A DNA stretch of 64,000 nucleotides from Endobugula sp965214375 (GTDB taxonomy: Bacteria; Pseudomonadota; Gammaproteobacteria; Pseudomonadales; Cellvibrionaceae). The DNA is taken from the NCBI GenBank assembly GCA_965214375.1, contig OZ243947.1:1364001-1428000 (forward strand), given 5' to 3'. Position numbers and translations under genes: made by a program. Shown here in pieces: positions 9,324 to 17,957 of this stretch. The notes beneath the pieces are model-generated. The model was not told where the DNA came from, searched no databases, and saw nothing but the letters and a program-made list of their open reading frames with translations. Each line of letters starts with the position of its first letter. The stretch's first letter is position 1.

Positions 9324-10604
9324 ATTCCAACCAAGCGCAGCTTTGGGAGAAAATAGATTTTCTGCATCAGACCCCGAAAATGATGCTATCCCTGACGTTT
9401 TACCATTGAAATTGATATCTGATTCTTCTCTGGAGGCTCTAAATCCTAACGTTAGGTCTGTTGCAGATGATAGTGGCAACAATACCTCACCAAAGAGTGC
9501 TTGGGATTTATTATTAAGATCGGTAATACTGGAGTTACTGGCAAAATTATTATTACTAATTCGATTAAAATCAGCATCCTTAAAATTAACACCAATGACA
9601 GACGATGCTCCATTAGCATATGCACTTGCTAAACGAAATTCTTGATTAAACGCTTCCTGATCTTCATTGTTCAAAAAGCCACCAAAAAAATCTCGATTGA
9701 TTTCCCTATCTTGCATTGAAGAAATACTGGTTAGTGTTGTATCACCAAAATCATAATCAATACTCAGAGCATAAGTTTTTACATCCCTCTCTAACAGAGG
9801 AAGACCGGATGTCGCAGTCCTCGCATCAAACTGAGCCTGCGTTAGATAAAACTCTTCACGGCTTTCAAGGCTATCACTACCCGCTGTAAATGTAACCGCC
9901 AAAGGAGAATTATCAGGAAGATAATGTAATCGAATCTGCCCCGCATCTGTTTGGGCATCATCAACATCAGAACCTCTTGTGGGGGTATACTTAATATGGC
10001 CTTCTTCTTTATAATTCCTAAAGCTAAAATCGCCATAAAAATTATCACCCATTTTTGTTGATGCTGTTAAGGTCGCTCCACTTTCCTGATCAGCAGCTAA
10101 TAAGGAAATCTTTCCGCCTTGCTCAGCCTTTTTGGTTATTATGTTGATAATACCGCCCTGCGCATTACCGCCATATAAGGTCCCCTGCGGCCCACGTAAA
10201 AGCTCTACCGACTCAACATTCATTAGCTCTTGGGTCAGAAAAGAATTATCTTGCGGAATACCATCGACATAAATCTGAATGGCTGGCGAATAAAAATCAG
10301 GCGAACTAACACCACGGATAGTACCACTTGCAAAAGTACGGTTACCACGTGTTCGCATCACTAATCCTGGAAAGACTTTTTCAAGGTCTTGTACTTGTGT
10401 AACATTCGCCGCTTCAAGTTCTTCCGCGGATTTAATAATGACCGAATTATCCAAACGATCAAGTACGACAGCATGTTTACTTGCATCAACGATAATTGCA
10501 TCCAGTTGGTTGGCGTCATTATCGTTAGCGATTACAGAAAACGGTAAGCTTACAACAAATATAAACACGCCTATAAAACGAAATGCTTTTTTATTTTTTA
10601 ACAC
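8604..10604 (-). CDS. TonB-dependent outer-membrane receptor, FyuA-like
   Basis: A 666-residue outer-membrane receptor, close in length to the yersiniabactin/pesticin receptor FyuA (673) and similar in wording: an RGVSSPDFYSPAIQIYVDG stretch, then ELLRGPQGTLYG and GGIINIITKK in the plug. It has an N-terminal signal peptide (about 26 residues), a TonB-box-like DAIIVDASK, a plug to about residue 160 and a barrel ending in Phe. It is expected to import the ferric siderophore made by the NRPS of the same operon, using TonB energy. The start is GTG, preceded by a strong AAAGGGG ribosome site 9 bases upstream. The last 239 codons are duplicated downstream in the chimeric ORF. It is the first gene of the operon and reads away from rplQ. 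Confidence 0.92.
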   Translation of the reverse strand: MLKNKKAFRFIGVFIFVVSLPFSVIANDNDANQLDAIIVDASKHAVVLDRLDNSVIIKSAEELEAANVTQVQDLEKVFPGLVMRTRGNRTFASGTIRGVSSPDFYSPAIQIYVDGIPQDNSFLTQELMNVESVELLRGPQGTLYGGNAQGGIINIITKKAEQGGKISLLAADQESGATLTASTKMGDNFYGDFSFRNYKEEGHIKYTPTRGSDVDDAQTDAGQIRLHYLPDNSPLAVTFTAGSDSLESREEFYLTQAQFDARTATSGLPLLERDVKTYALSIDYDFGDTTLTSISSMQDREINRDFFGGFLNNEDQEAFNQEFRLASAYANGASSVIGVNFKDADFNRISNNNFASNSSITDLNNKSQALFGEVLLPLSSATDLTLGFRASREESDINFNGKTSGIASFSGSDAENLFSPKAALGWNVGQSSRIYISYTRGYRPGGFNRAVAATTDSKAFDAEKSDNFELGWRCQCADGRLLIDAALYKVDIEDIQLYVGNVGSQSIQNLGEAESEGLEFSMSYQGSNNIDFNLGGTFGESRFTNSVDTVTNTTYTGNHLPYAPDETVVAGVSYTLPQVGKGNLIFSVNSNYYADTFFNETNTLSQDSYSLVDASISYQIDDFNLKFYAKNIEDKEYRTYSFQQGANVLSNYGDGRIVGVNLSLGF

Positions 10605-10665
10605 AATATTACCCCTTTAGTATTTATCCATTTAATTATCCCAAACGCAAAAAATAAAAAAGAAT

Positions 10666-10671
10666 ATTATA
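10666..10671 (-). promoter_or_regulatory. possible -10 of the siderophore operon
   Basis: TATAAT on the minus strand, 62 bases before the receptor GTG. No recognisable -35 lies 16-18 bases upstream, which would fit an activator-dependent promoter (AraC-type regulators such as YbtA or PchR serve this role in related loci). I found no convincing Fur box. Weak call. Confidence 0.35.
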
Positions 10672-10764
10672 AGGATTAAAAAAAGTAACTTCGGGACTAT
10701 TAATTAAAGGCTATCAATTAAGCACAATGAATATAGGGGTACAATAAGAATGGTTTTATTGGAA

Positions 10765-10870
10765 TACCTCCTTGGAGATCGCCGCTCTTGCGCATCCCTG
10801 CGCCCGCGGCATACGACCACCATGGATGGTGGAAGTGCAGAAAATGCAGGAGCAATTTTTTGCCAGTACT
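10765..10870. repeat. cluster of short palindromes, possible dispersed intergenic repeat
   Basis: GC-richer than its surroundings, with several short hairpins (10768-10777, 10817-10832) and a CATCCCTG word also found in the palindromic repeats near 47.4 and 55.7 kb. It may be a member of a wider intergenic repeat family; only genome-wide comparison could tell. Confidence 0.4.
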
Positions 10871-10880
10871 TCCTGTACAT

Positions 10881-10910
10881 AAAAAACGCCAGCGTTATTA
10901 GCTGGCGTTT
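10881..10910 (-). terminator. rho-independent terminator after rplQ
   Basis: On the minus strand AAACGCCAGC pairs with GCTGGCGTTT around a 7-base loop, followed by a T run. It lies 28 bases past the rplQ stop and closes the ribosomal protein block. Confidence 0.9.
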
Positions 10911-10937
10911 CTCGTAAAGCTTGCAGTAAAAAAGAAC

Positions 10938-11342
10938 TTATTCCTCTGTTTCTTCAACCACTTCTTCAACTTCAGGTTGAATAACAACGCGATCAACCAA
11001 TTCAACATAAGCCATCGGTGCTTTATCACCAGTTCGGTGACCACACTTTAAGATACGGACATAACCACCTGGGCGCTCTTCGTAACGTGGGCCCAGATCG
11101 CTAAACATCTTACCAACAGCTTCTTTTGAGTTTAAACGGCTAAATGCCAGACGGCGATTAGCTACCGTATCTTCTTTAGCCAGAGTAATTAATGGTTCGA
11201 TAACCCGGCGCAGTTCTTTTGCTTTTGGCAACGTTGTTTTAATCAGCTCGTGCTCAACCAGTGAAATAGACATGTTACGAAACATAGCCTTACGGTGAGA
11301 GCTATTGCGATTTAATTGACGGCCACTATGACGATGACGCAT
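10938..11342 (-). CDS. rplQ: 50S ribosomal protein L17
   Basis: A 134-residue L17 beginning MRHRHSGRQLNRNSSHRKAM, the family signature, with the usual core and an acidic Glu-rich C-terminal tail. A structural protein of the large subunit near the exit tunnel. It is the last gene of the rpsM-rpsK-rpsD-rpoA-rplQ set, 39 bp after rpoA, and is followed by a strong terminator. Confidence 0.98.
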   Translation of the reverse strand: MRHRHSGRQLNRNSSHRKAMFRNMSISLVEHELIKTTLPKAKELRRVIEPLITLAKEDTVANRRLAFSRLNSKEAVGKMFSDLGPRYEERPGGYVRILKCGHRTGDKAPMAYVELVDRVVIQPEVEEVVEETEE

Positions 11343-11381
11343 GATTTAACCCTTCCTATTTTGCTTCGCAGCAATTAATTC

Positions 11382-12383
11382 TTAAACTTCTGTACGGAGG
11401 CTGGCGGGTGGCCAATTCTCCAAACGCAAACCCAGTGACAAACCGCGAGAGGCTAAAACATCTTTGATTTCAGTCAAAGATTTTTTACCCAAGTTCGGGG
11501 TTTTTAATAATTCAACTTCTGTACGTTGAATCAAATCACCAATATAGTAAATATTTTCAGCTTTTAAGCAGTTAGCAGAACGCACGGTTAATTCCAGATC
11601 ATCCACCGGGCGCAGAAGGATCGGGTCAACGTCCTCTTCCTTCTCTTCTGGCTCTGCCAGTTTTTCACTTTCAAGATCAACAAATACGGCTAACTGCTGC
11701 TGTAATATAGTCGCTGAACGACGGATCGCTTCTTCAGGATCAATAGTACCGTTAGTCTCCAAATCCAGAACAAGTTTGTCCAAATCAGTACGTTGTTCAA
11801 CACGCGCACTTTCTACCGAATACGACAAGCGCTGAACCGGACTATAAGACGCATCCAATTGCAGGCGGCCAATTGCACGAGTTTCATCGTCATCGTTACG
11901 TCTGGCGTCTGAAGGCTGATAACCACGGCCACGAGCGATCGTTAAACGCATATTCAGTTCAACATCACCAGAAATCGTTGCAATCACATGCTCAGGATTC
12001 TTGATTTCAACTTCGTGGTCCAGCGTAATATCACCTGCTGTCACAATACCTGGACCCTGTTTATTCAGCGTTAGAACAACCTGAGATTTATCCTGATCAT
12101 TCATGACAACCGCAACACCTTTCAGGTTTAACAGGATTTCAATAACGTCTTGCTGCACACCCTCAATCGCACTGTACTCGTGCTCAACACCATCAATTTC
12201 AGCTTCGATGATGGCACAACCCGGCATAGAAGAAAGAAGAATGCGACGTAAAGCATTACCCAGTGTGTGACCAAAACCGCGCTCTAATGGCTCTAAAACC
12301 ACTTTTGCGTGTGTTGGTGAATGTTCTGTTACATCAATGTGACGTGGAGTTAAAAACTCATTAACAGCACTTTGCATAGCCAT
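11382..12383 (-). CDS. rpoA: DNA-directed RNA polymerase subunit alpha
   Basis: A 333-residue alpha subunit. The N-terminal domain (LEPLERGFGHTLGNALRRILLSSMPG near 30-55) drives dimerisation and beta/beta' assembly. After an acidic linker around 235-245, the C-terminal domain (LRSANCLKAENIYYIGDLIQRTE, then LGKKSLTEIKD) contacts UP elements and activators. Length is normal for gammaproteobacteria. It lies between rpsD and rplQ, so its expression is probably tied to the S4-regulated alpha operon. Confidence 0.99.
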   Translation of the reverse strand: MAMQSAVNEFLTPRHIDVTEHSPTHAKVVLEPLERGFGHTLGNALRRILLSSMPGCAIIEAEIDGVEHEYSAIEGVQQDVIEILLNLKGVAVVMNDQDKSQVVLTLNKQGPGIVTAGDITLDHEVEIKNPEHVIATISGDVELNMRLTIARGRGYQPSDARRNDDDETRAIGRLQLDASYSPVQRLSYSVESARVEQRTDLDKLVLDLETNGTIDPEEAIRRSATILQQQLAVFVDLESEKLAEPEEKEEDVDPILLRPVDDLELTVRSANCLKAENIYYIGDLIQRTEVELLKTPNLGKKSLTEIKDVLASRGLSLGLRLENWPPASLRTEV

Positions 12384-12434
12384 ACCTTTCTAAGGTTAAT
12401 CTTTAATAGTGTATTCAGAAAATTAATAAACTGA

Positions 12435-13052
12435 TTATTTCGAGTAAAGCTCAACAATCAGGTTTTCGTTAATGTCCGCAGGCAGATATTCACGATCAGG
12501 AACACGCTTAAATACACCTTCTAACTTTGATGTATTTACTTCAACCCATTCCACCTCACGTTGAGCTGCCAAATCCAGAGCACTCTTAATACGCAACTGG
12601 TTTTTTGCCTTCTCACGTATAGAAATCACATCGTCTGTTTTCACCTGATAAGAAGGGATATTCACCGCACTACCATTCACAAGAATTGACTTATGAGAAA
12701 CCAATTGACGTGCTTCTGCACGCGTTGCACCAAAACCCATGCGGTAAACCACATTATCAAGGCGCGATTCCAACAGTTTTAACAAGTTTTCACCCGTTGC
12801 ACCTTTACGGCGTGCAGCTTCCTTATAGTAACTGCGGAACTGCTTTTCAAGAACACCATAAGTACGACGTACTTTTTGCTTTTCACGCAATTGCACACCG
12901 TAGTCAGACAAACGACCACGACGCACACCATGAACACCTGGTGCAGTTTCAAGTTTACACTTTGAATCCAGTGCGCGTACGCCACTTTTCAAAGACAGAT
13001 CAGTACCTTCGCGACGGGAAAGTTTACAGGTAGGTCCTAAATAACGAGCCAT
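12435..13052 (-). CDS. rpsD: 30S ribosomal protein S4
   Basis: A 205-residue S4 with the MARYLGPTCKLSRREGTDL start and the S4 RNA-binding domain (LESRLDNVVYRMGFGATRAEARQLVSH). S4 nucleates 30S assembly and in E. coli represses the alpha operon by binding the rpsM leader. It sits 13 bp after rpsK and 51 bp before rpoA, the normal order. Confidence 0.99.
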   Translation of the reverse strand: MARYLGPTCKLSRREGTDLSLKSGVRALDSKCKLETAPGVHGVRRGRLSDYGVQLREKQKVRRTYGVLEKQFRSYYKEAARRKGATGENLLKLLESRLDNVVYRMGFGATRAEARQLVSHKSILVNGSAVNIPSYQVKTDDVISIREKAKNQLRIKSALDLAAQREVEWVEVNTSKLEGVFKRVPDREYLPADINENLIVELYSK

Positions 13053-13065
13053 TCTCTACTCCCCC

Positions 13066-13449
13066 TTATACACGACGTTTCTTCGGCGGACGACAACCAT
13101 TGTGTGGAATTGGCGTCACGTCGACAATATTAGTAATTTTGTAACCTACATTGTTCAATGCACGAACTGCAGATTCACGACCAGGACCCGGGCCTTTAAC
13201 CTCAACGTCCAAATTCTTCAAACCGTATTCAAGCGCTGCCTGACCGGCACGCTCAGCAGCAACCTGTGCCGCAAACGGTGTACTCTTACGAGAACCACGG
13301 AAACCAGAACCGCCTGCCGTCGCCCAACTTAGAGCATTACCTTGGCGATCGGTAATAGTTACGATGGTATTGTTAAAAGAAGCGTGGATATGGGCAATAC
13401 CATCCACTACCGTCTTTTTAACTTTTTTCTTTGTAATTGGCTTAGCCAT
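13066..13449 (-). CDS. rpsK: 30S ribosomal protein S11
   Basis: A 127-residue S11 with the conserved HASFNNTIVTITDRQGN and KGPGPGRESAVRAL motifs and the basic C-terminus PHNGCRPPKKRRV. It forms part of the 30S platform near the mRNA exit. It follows rpsM by 23 bp in the alpha operon order. Confidence 0.99.
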   Translation of the reverse strand: MAKPITKKKVKKTVVDGIAHIHASFNNTIVTITDRQGNALSWATAGGSGFRGSRKSTPFAAQVAAERAGQAALEYGLKNLDVEVKGPGPGRESAVRALNNVGYKITNIVDVTPIPHNGCRPPKKRRV

Positions 13450-13472
13450 AACAAATTCCTAACCTTTAATGT

Positions 13473-13844
13473 TTAACAGTAGATGGCTGACTTCTTAATC
13501 GGCTGACGTGGGCCTTTACGAGTACGCGCATTGGTTTTGGTGCGCTGTCCACGCAGAGGCAAGTTGCGACGGTGGCGAATACCACGGTAGCAGCCCAAGT
13601 CCATCAAACGTTTGATATTCATTGACACTTCACGACGTAAATCACCCTCTACGGTAACTTTCGCCACTTCCGCACGCACTTTGTCCATATCAGCTTCGGA
13701 CAAATCCTTGATTTTTGTTGACTCGGTAATACCCGCGTCAGCAAGGATGCGTTTGGCAGTTGTTAAACCAATCCCATAAACATAGGTTAGGGAGATAACG
13801 GCATGTTTGTTATCGGGTATGTTGACACCAGCGATACGGGCCAT
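13473..13844 (-). CDS. rpsM: 30S ribosomal protein S13
   Basis: A 123-residue S13 (MARIAGVNIPDNKHAVISLTY; helix-two-turn-helix region; RHRRNLPLRGQRTKTNARTRKG). The C-terminus runs a few residues longer (KKSAIYC) than the usual 118-residue protein. S13 contacts the P-site tRNA and the 50S bridge B1. It opens the alpha operon and is preceded by a 239-bp gap where rpmJ would normally be. Confidence 0.98.
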   Translation of the reverse strand: MARIAGVNIPDNKHAVISLTYVYGIGLTTAKRILADAGITESTKIKDLSEADMDKVRAEVAKVTVEGDLRREVSMNIKRLMDLGCYRGIRHRRNLPLRGQRTKTNARTRKGPRQPIKKSAIYC

Positions 13845-13876
13845 TCAAACTACTCCACATTGTGTGCTCATTTGGC

Positions 13877-13899
13877 GTTAATCCCTACAATCAGGGAAC
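13877..13899 (-). promoter_or_regulatory. candidate leader hairpin before rpsM
   Basis: On the minus strand TCCCT and AGGGA pair around a 6-base loop about 35 bases upstream of the rpsM start. In E. coli the alpha-operon leader folds into a pseudoknot bound by S4. This hairpin is in the right place, but I cannot show the pseudoknot. Confidence 0.35.
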
Positions 13900-14083
13900 C
13901 TGAGCGATAGATTTAAGTATTGACAGCTATTTAAACCACCCTGCCACGGAAAAAGGCGCGAAGGATAGCGAAAAAATCACCTGATTGCAATAGTTTAACG
14001 GTTTCCCGGTAAACGACAGTCAATACCACCTGTTTAGCCGTGCCAGGACGACAGCGACTAAAATTCTTTTTTCTGCGGCTATT

Positions 14084-15415
14084 TTATACGCCGCTACCAA
14101 AACCTTTCAAATTCGACTTCTTCATCAATGATTCATACTGACTCGACATCAGATGTGACTGTACCTGCGACATACAGTCCATCAATACCACCACAACAAT
14201 CAATAATGAAGTACCACCCAGATAAAACGGAATATTGGTTGCCACAATCAAAAACTGCGGCATTAAACACACCGCTGCCATATACAATGAACCAATCACT
14301 GTCAGACGAGTCAGTACGCTATCAATATATTTAGCCGACTGCTCACCTGGGCGTATACCTGGAATATAGGCGCCTGATTTCTTCAGGTTATCTGCCACTT
14401 CATTAGGGTTATACATCAACGCCGTATAGAAGAAACAGAAGAAAATAATCATGCCAGCGAATAAAATAAAATTCAGCGGCTGACCAGGACCTAAGGCCAA
14501 GGCAAATTCCTGTAAGAACTCACTACCGGAACCGTCACCACCACCTAACCATGAAGCGATAGATTGTGGGAACAATAATAATGAGCTAGCAAAAATCGCC
14601 GGAATCACGCCCGCCATATTGACTTTTAAGGGTAAATGCGAGCTCTGCGCTGCATAAACTTTGTTACCTTGCTGGCGCTTGGCATAGTTCACCGTAATAC
14701 GACGCTGACCACGCTCAATACGTACCACTAACCACACAACAGCCAATAGCAGGAATAAAATACCTAACAACAGTAGAATATTTAAATCACCCTGTTCGGC
14801 ACTTTCAAACGCCTGACCAACAGCACTCGGCAAACCAGCCACAATGCCTGCAAATATCAGCATGGAAATGCCATTACCAATGCCTTTCTCAGTGACTTGC
14901 TCACCCAGCCACATCATAAACACTGCACCGGTAACCAATGAAGTAATTGCGACAAAATGAAATAGGAATACTGATTCTGTTTGATAGGCCAAGCCCTGTG
15001 CTGACAAGCCTACCGACATTGCGGTACCTTGCACCAAGGCTAAGATAATTGTCAGGTAACGTGTGTACTGGCTAATCTTACGACGACCTGCATCACCTTC
15101 TTTTTTCAATTGTTCCAGTGACGGAGTCACCGCCGTCATTAACTGCATAATAATCGATGCAGAAATATATGGCATGATACCTAGTGCCAAAATACTCATA
15201 CGCTCCAGTGCACCACCGGAGAACATGTTAAACAAACCAATAATAGTACCTTCGTTTTGCTCAAATAGTGACGCAATACGATCTGGATCAATACCCGGGA
15301 CCGGAATATGTGTACCTATACGGTAAACAACAATCGCCAAAAAAAGAAAACGAAGGCGAGCCCATAGCTCGCCTAACCCTTTTTGATTCCCAAATAAACT
15401 ACCCGGTGTAGCCAT
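14084..15415 (-). CDS. secY: preprotein translocase subunit SecY
   Basis: A 443-residue integral membrane protein with ten predicted transmembrane helices, the core channel of SecYEG. Recognisable motifs are YRIGTHIPVPGID near the start of TM1, the plug region and the cytoplasmic loop PNEVADNLKKSGAYIPGIRPG. It ends MKKSNLKGFGSGV. It follows rplO by 5 bp at the end of the spc block. Its partner secE lies at 63.3-63.7 kb in this window. Confidence 0.98.
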   Translation of the reverse strand: MATPGSLFGNQKGLGELWARLRFLFLAIVVYRIGTHIPVPGIDPDRIASLFEQNEGTIIGLFNMFSGGALERMSILALGIMPYISASIIMQLMTAVTPSLEQLKKEGDAGRRKISQYTRYLTIILALVQGTAMSVGLSAQGLAYQTESVFLFHFVAITSLVTGAVFMMWLGEQVTEKGIGNGISMLIFAGIVAGLPSAVGQAFESAEQGDLNILLLLGILFLLLAVVWLVVRIERGQRRITVNYAKRQQGNKVYAAQSSHLPLKVNMAGVIPAIFASSLLLFPQSIASWLGGGDGSGSEFLQEFALALGPGQPLNFILFAGMIIFFCFFYTALMYNPNEVADNLKKSGAYIPGIRPGEQSAKYIDSVLTRLTVIGSLYMAAVCLMPQFLIVATNIPFYLGGTSLLIVVVVLMDCMSQVQSHLMSSQYESLMKKSNLKGFGSGV

Positions 15416-15420
15416 AATGA

Positions 15421-15855
15421 TTACTCTTCTACTTTACCACCTGCGGCTTCAATCGCGGCCTTGGCGCCTTTAGTGACTGCCAAACCTTTGATTGTCACTG
15501 CCTTTTTAAGTTCACCCGACAAAAATATTTTTGCACGTTTGGTGTTGGCATTAACCAATCCTGCGGCACGTAGTGCAGCCAGATCAACTGTTTCTGCTTG
15601 TACCTTTTTTAACTCTGCCAAACGAATCTCCGCAGCAACCAAACCGACACGAGATGTAAAGCCGTATTTGGGCAAACGCTTCTGTAAAGGCATTTGACCA
15701 CCCTCGAAACCCGGCTTTACCGTACCACCAGAACGAGATTTCAAACCTTTGTGACCACGACCCGCAGTCTTACCCACGCCGCTACCAATACCACGACCAA
15801 CACGTTTTTTGTCGCTTCTGCTATCCGGTGCCGGAGCTAATGTATTTAAACGCAT
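15421..15855 (-). CDS. rplO: 50S ribosomal protein L15
   Basis: A 144-residue L15 starting MRLNTLAPAPDSRSDKKRVGRG and rich in Gly and Lys (GSGVGKTAGRGHKGLKSRSGG). I chose the ATG at 15855 because a GAGGG ribosome site lies 7 bases upstream and it is one base after the rpmD stop. An upstream GTG at 15864 would overlap rpmD and add three atypical residues. A late-assembling 50S protein. Confidence 0.97.
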   Translation of the reverse strand: MRLNTLAPAPDSRSDKKRVGRGIGSGVGKTAGRGHKGLKSRSGGTVKPGFEGGQMPLQKRLPKYGFTSRVGLVAAEIRLAELKKVQAETVDLAALRAAGLVNANTKRAKIFLSGELKKAVTIKGLAVTKGAKAAIEAAGGKVEE

Positions 15856-15856
15856 A

Positions 15857-16042
15857 TCATTCACCCTCGACTTTAATCAAATAGTGTACTTTATTAATCA
15901 TACCGCGTACTGATGGAGTATCTTCCACTTCAACAGTATGACCGATACGACGCAGACCCAAACCAGCAATACATGCTTTATGATTCGGCAAACGCTTTGC
16001 CGTACTTTTTATCTGGGTTACTTTTACTTTTTTCTTAGTCAT
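15857..16042 (-). CDS. rpmD: 50S ribosomal protein L30
   Basis: A 61-residue L30 starting MTKKKVKVTQIKSTAKRLPN, with the conserved GLGLRRIGHTVEVEDTPSVRGMI segment. The open frame extends 11 codons further upstream, but family length and the conserved MTKKK start favour 16042. It lies between rpsE and rplO, one base before the rplO ATG. Confidence 0.95.
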   Translation of the reverse strand: MTKKKVKVTQIKSTAKRLPNHKACIAGLGLRRIGHTVEVEDTPSVRGMINKVHYLIKVEGE

Positions 16043-16099
16043 GATAAATCTCGATTTTTTATCAAACTGAAGCAAGTTAACACCTGCCTCTTATCCCAA

Positions 16100-16609
16100 T
16101 TAGTTCAGAATGTCTTCTACACTCTTGCCACGTTTTGCAGCAACTTGCTCAGGTGAACGCATCGCACGCAAGGCATCAAATGTTGCACGAACCACGTTAA
16201 CAGGATTAGTTGAACCGTAACATTTTGCCAGTACGTTCTGTACACCAGCAATTTCCAATACCGCACGCATTGCACCACCAGCGATAACACCCGTACCTTG
16301 AGAAGCGGGTTTCATATACACTTTAGAAGCTCCATGACGACCTTTGGTTGGATATTGAATGGTATCGCCGTTCAATTCCACCTGGATCATATTGCGGCGA
16401 GCAGATTCCATCGCCTTTTGAATCGCTGCAGGTACTTCACGTGATTTACCGCGACCAAAGCCAACACGGCCATTACCGTCACCCACCACAGTTAATGCGG
16501 TAAAGCCGAAAATACGACCACCTTTTACTGTTTTGGCAACGCGGTTAACCTGAACTAACTTTTCTTCCAGGCCTTCTGTGTTTGCTTCGTCTTTCTTAAT
16601 CTGAGCCAT
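16100..16609 (-). CDS. rpsE: 30S ribosomal protein S5
   Basis: A 169-residue S5 with the double-stranded RNA-binding fold (LVQVNRVAKTVKGGRIFGFTALTVVGDGNGRVGFG) and the C-terminal GSTNPVNVVRATFDAL segment. It shapes the mRNA entry channel and decoding accuracy. It is 10 bp after rplR in the spc operon order. Confidence 0.99.
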   Translation of the reverse strand: MAQIKKDEANTEGLEEKLVQVNRVAKTVKGGRIFGFTALTVVGDGNGRVGFGRGKSREVPAAIQKAMESARRNMIQVELNGDTIQYPTKGRHGASKVYMKPASQGTGVIAGGAMRAVLEIAGVQNVLAKCYGSTNPVNVVRATFDALRAMRSPEQVAAKRGKSVEDILN

Positions 16610-16619
16610 GTCTTAACCT

Positions 16620-16970
16620 TTAAAATTCCAATCCGCCTTCACGCGCAGCATCTGCCAAAGATTTTACGCGACCGTGATATTTGTAACCGCTACGATCAAA
16701 AGCAACTTTAGTCACACCGGCTGCTTTGGCACGTTCTGCAATCAACTCACCTACTGCTTTTGCAGCATCGGCATTACCTGTAGTGCCTGAACGCAAGCTT
16801 TTATCCAATGTGGATGCACTAGCGATAACCTTGCCACCATCAGCAGCAATAACTTGAGCGTAAATATGACGTGGTGTACGGTTAACGCACAAACGATCAA
16901 TTCTTAACTCACGAATCTTAGCTCGAGCGCGGCGGGCGCGACGGATACGAGACTGTTTTTTACTGTTCAT
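16620..16970 (-). CDS. rplR: 50S ribosomal protein L18
   Basis: A 116-residue L18 with the very basic N-terminus (KKQSRIRRARRARAKIREL), the LCVNRTPRHIYAQVI motif and FDRSGYKYHGRVKSLADAARE at the end. It binds 5S rRNA in the central protuberance. It lies between rplF and rpsE. Confidence 0.99.
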   Translation of the reverse strand: MNSKKQSRIRRARRARAKIRELRIDRLCVNRTPRHIYAQVIAADGGKVIASASTLDKSLRSGTTGNADAAKAVGELIAERAKAAGVTKVAFDRSGYKYHGRVKSLADAAREGGLEF

Positions 16971-16986
16971 AATCTTGCCCTGTTAA

Positions 16987-17520
16987 TTACTTCTTCTTGG
17001 CTTCTTTACGGCGGACATACTCGTCTGCGTAACGTACACCTTTACCTTTATAAGGCTCTGGCGGACGGAAAGCTCTGATTTCTGCTGCAACCTGACCCAA
17101 CAATTGCTTGTTGGCACTTTTCAATACTACTTCGGTTTGTGTTGGCGTTTCAGCAGTCACACCTTCTGGTAACTCATAGTTCACATCGTGGGAAAAACCC
17201 AACACCAAATTCAATGTTTTGCCCGATACTTTGGTACGATAACCAACACCATTGAGTATCAGTTTCTTTTCGAAACCAGCAGTAACACCCACCACCATAT
17301 TATTAACCAAAGCACGAGTTGTACCCGCCAGCGCAACAGACTTTTGTGCACTATCTTTAGCAGCAAACGTTAACACGTTATCTTCTTGCTTAACTTCAAC
17401 ATTCTGGTGAACCGCCAATGACAAGGTGCCATTTCCACCTTTAACGCTGAGATCCTGGCCTTCAAGTTTAATTTCAACGCCTGTGGGTAATTCAACCGGG
17501 CTATTTGCAATACGAGACAT
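16987..17520 (-). CDS. rplF: 50S ribosomal protein L6
   Basis: A 177-residue L6 starting MSRIANSPVELPTGVEIKL, with two repeated L6 folds and the C-terminal PEPYKGKGVRYADEYVRRKEAKKK motif. It sits near the factor-binding site and the sarcin-ricin loop. It is 29 bp after rpsH. Confidence 0.99.
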   Translation of the reverse strand: MSRIANSPVELPTGVEIKLEGQDLSVKGGNGTLSLAVHQNVEVKQEDNVLTFAAKDSAQKSVALAGTTRALVNNMVVGVTAGFEKKLILNGVGYRTKVSGKTLNLVLGFSHDVNYELPEGVTAETPTQTEVVLKSANKQLLGQVAAEIRAFRPPEPYKGKGVRYADEYVRRKEAKKK

Positions 17521-17549
17521 AATATTTCTCTAACCGTAATAAACGTTAA

Positions 17550-17942
17550 TTAGAATACTGTGCAAAGCACTTCACCGCCGATTCCGGCAGCGCGTGCAGC
17601 GCGATCAGTCATCACACCTTGAGAGGTGGATACCACAGCAACGCCCAAACCACCGCGAACAGATGGCAGACCGTCTTTACCTGCGTAATGACGCAGACCT
17701 GGACGACTGGCACGTGCAATCTCAGCTATAACAGGCTTACCTTCAAAATATTTCAATTCAATGGTCAATGATGGCTTGGTGGCTTCGGACACCGAATACT
17801 GACCAACATAACCTTCTTGTTCCAATACTTTCGCAACGCTGATTTTCAACTTTGAAGACGGCATGGTAACTTCAGTTTTACCGACCATTTGCGCATTACG
17901 AATGCGTGTTAGCATATCTGATAATGGATCTTGCATACTCAT
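17550..17942 (-). CDS. rpsH: 30S ribosomal protein S8
   Basis: A 130-residue S8 (MSMQDPLSDMLTRIRNAQMVGK; VVSTSQGVMTDRAARAAGIGGEVLCTVF). In E. coli S8 binds 16S rRNA helix 21 and represses the spc operon by binding the rplE leader. It follows rpsN by 15 bp. Confidence 0.99.
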   Translation of the reverse strand: MSMQDPLSDMLTRIRNAQMVGKTEVTMPSSKLKISVAKVLEQEGYVGQYSVSEATKPSLTIELKYFEGKPVIAEIARASRPGLRHYAGKDGLPSVRGGLGVAVVSTSQGVMTDRAARAAGIGGEVLCTVF

Positions 17943-17957
17943 AATTGTTGACTCCGT

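Larger units (their letters stand above)
10605..10937. other. Intergenic region between siderophore operon and rplQ
   Basis: A 333-bp gap without a gene. It contains the receptor's ribosome site (AAAGGGG), a TATAAT-like -10 at 10666-10671 on the minus strand with no good -35, a stretch of small palindromes at about 10765-10870 (CTCC-TT-GGAG at 10768-10777; CCACCAT-GG-ATGGTGG at 10817-10832), and the rplQ terminator. Confidence 0.7.

Noticed and set aside
10620..10660. Fur box in front of the siderophore receptor
   Set aside because: A GATAAT-like AT-rich stretch exists, but too few positions match the 19-bp palindrome to claim a Fur site.
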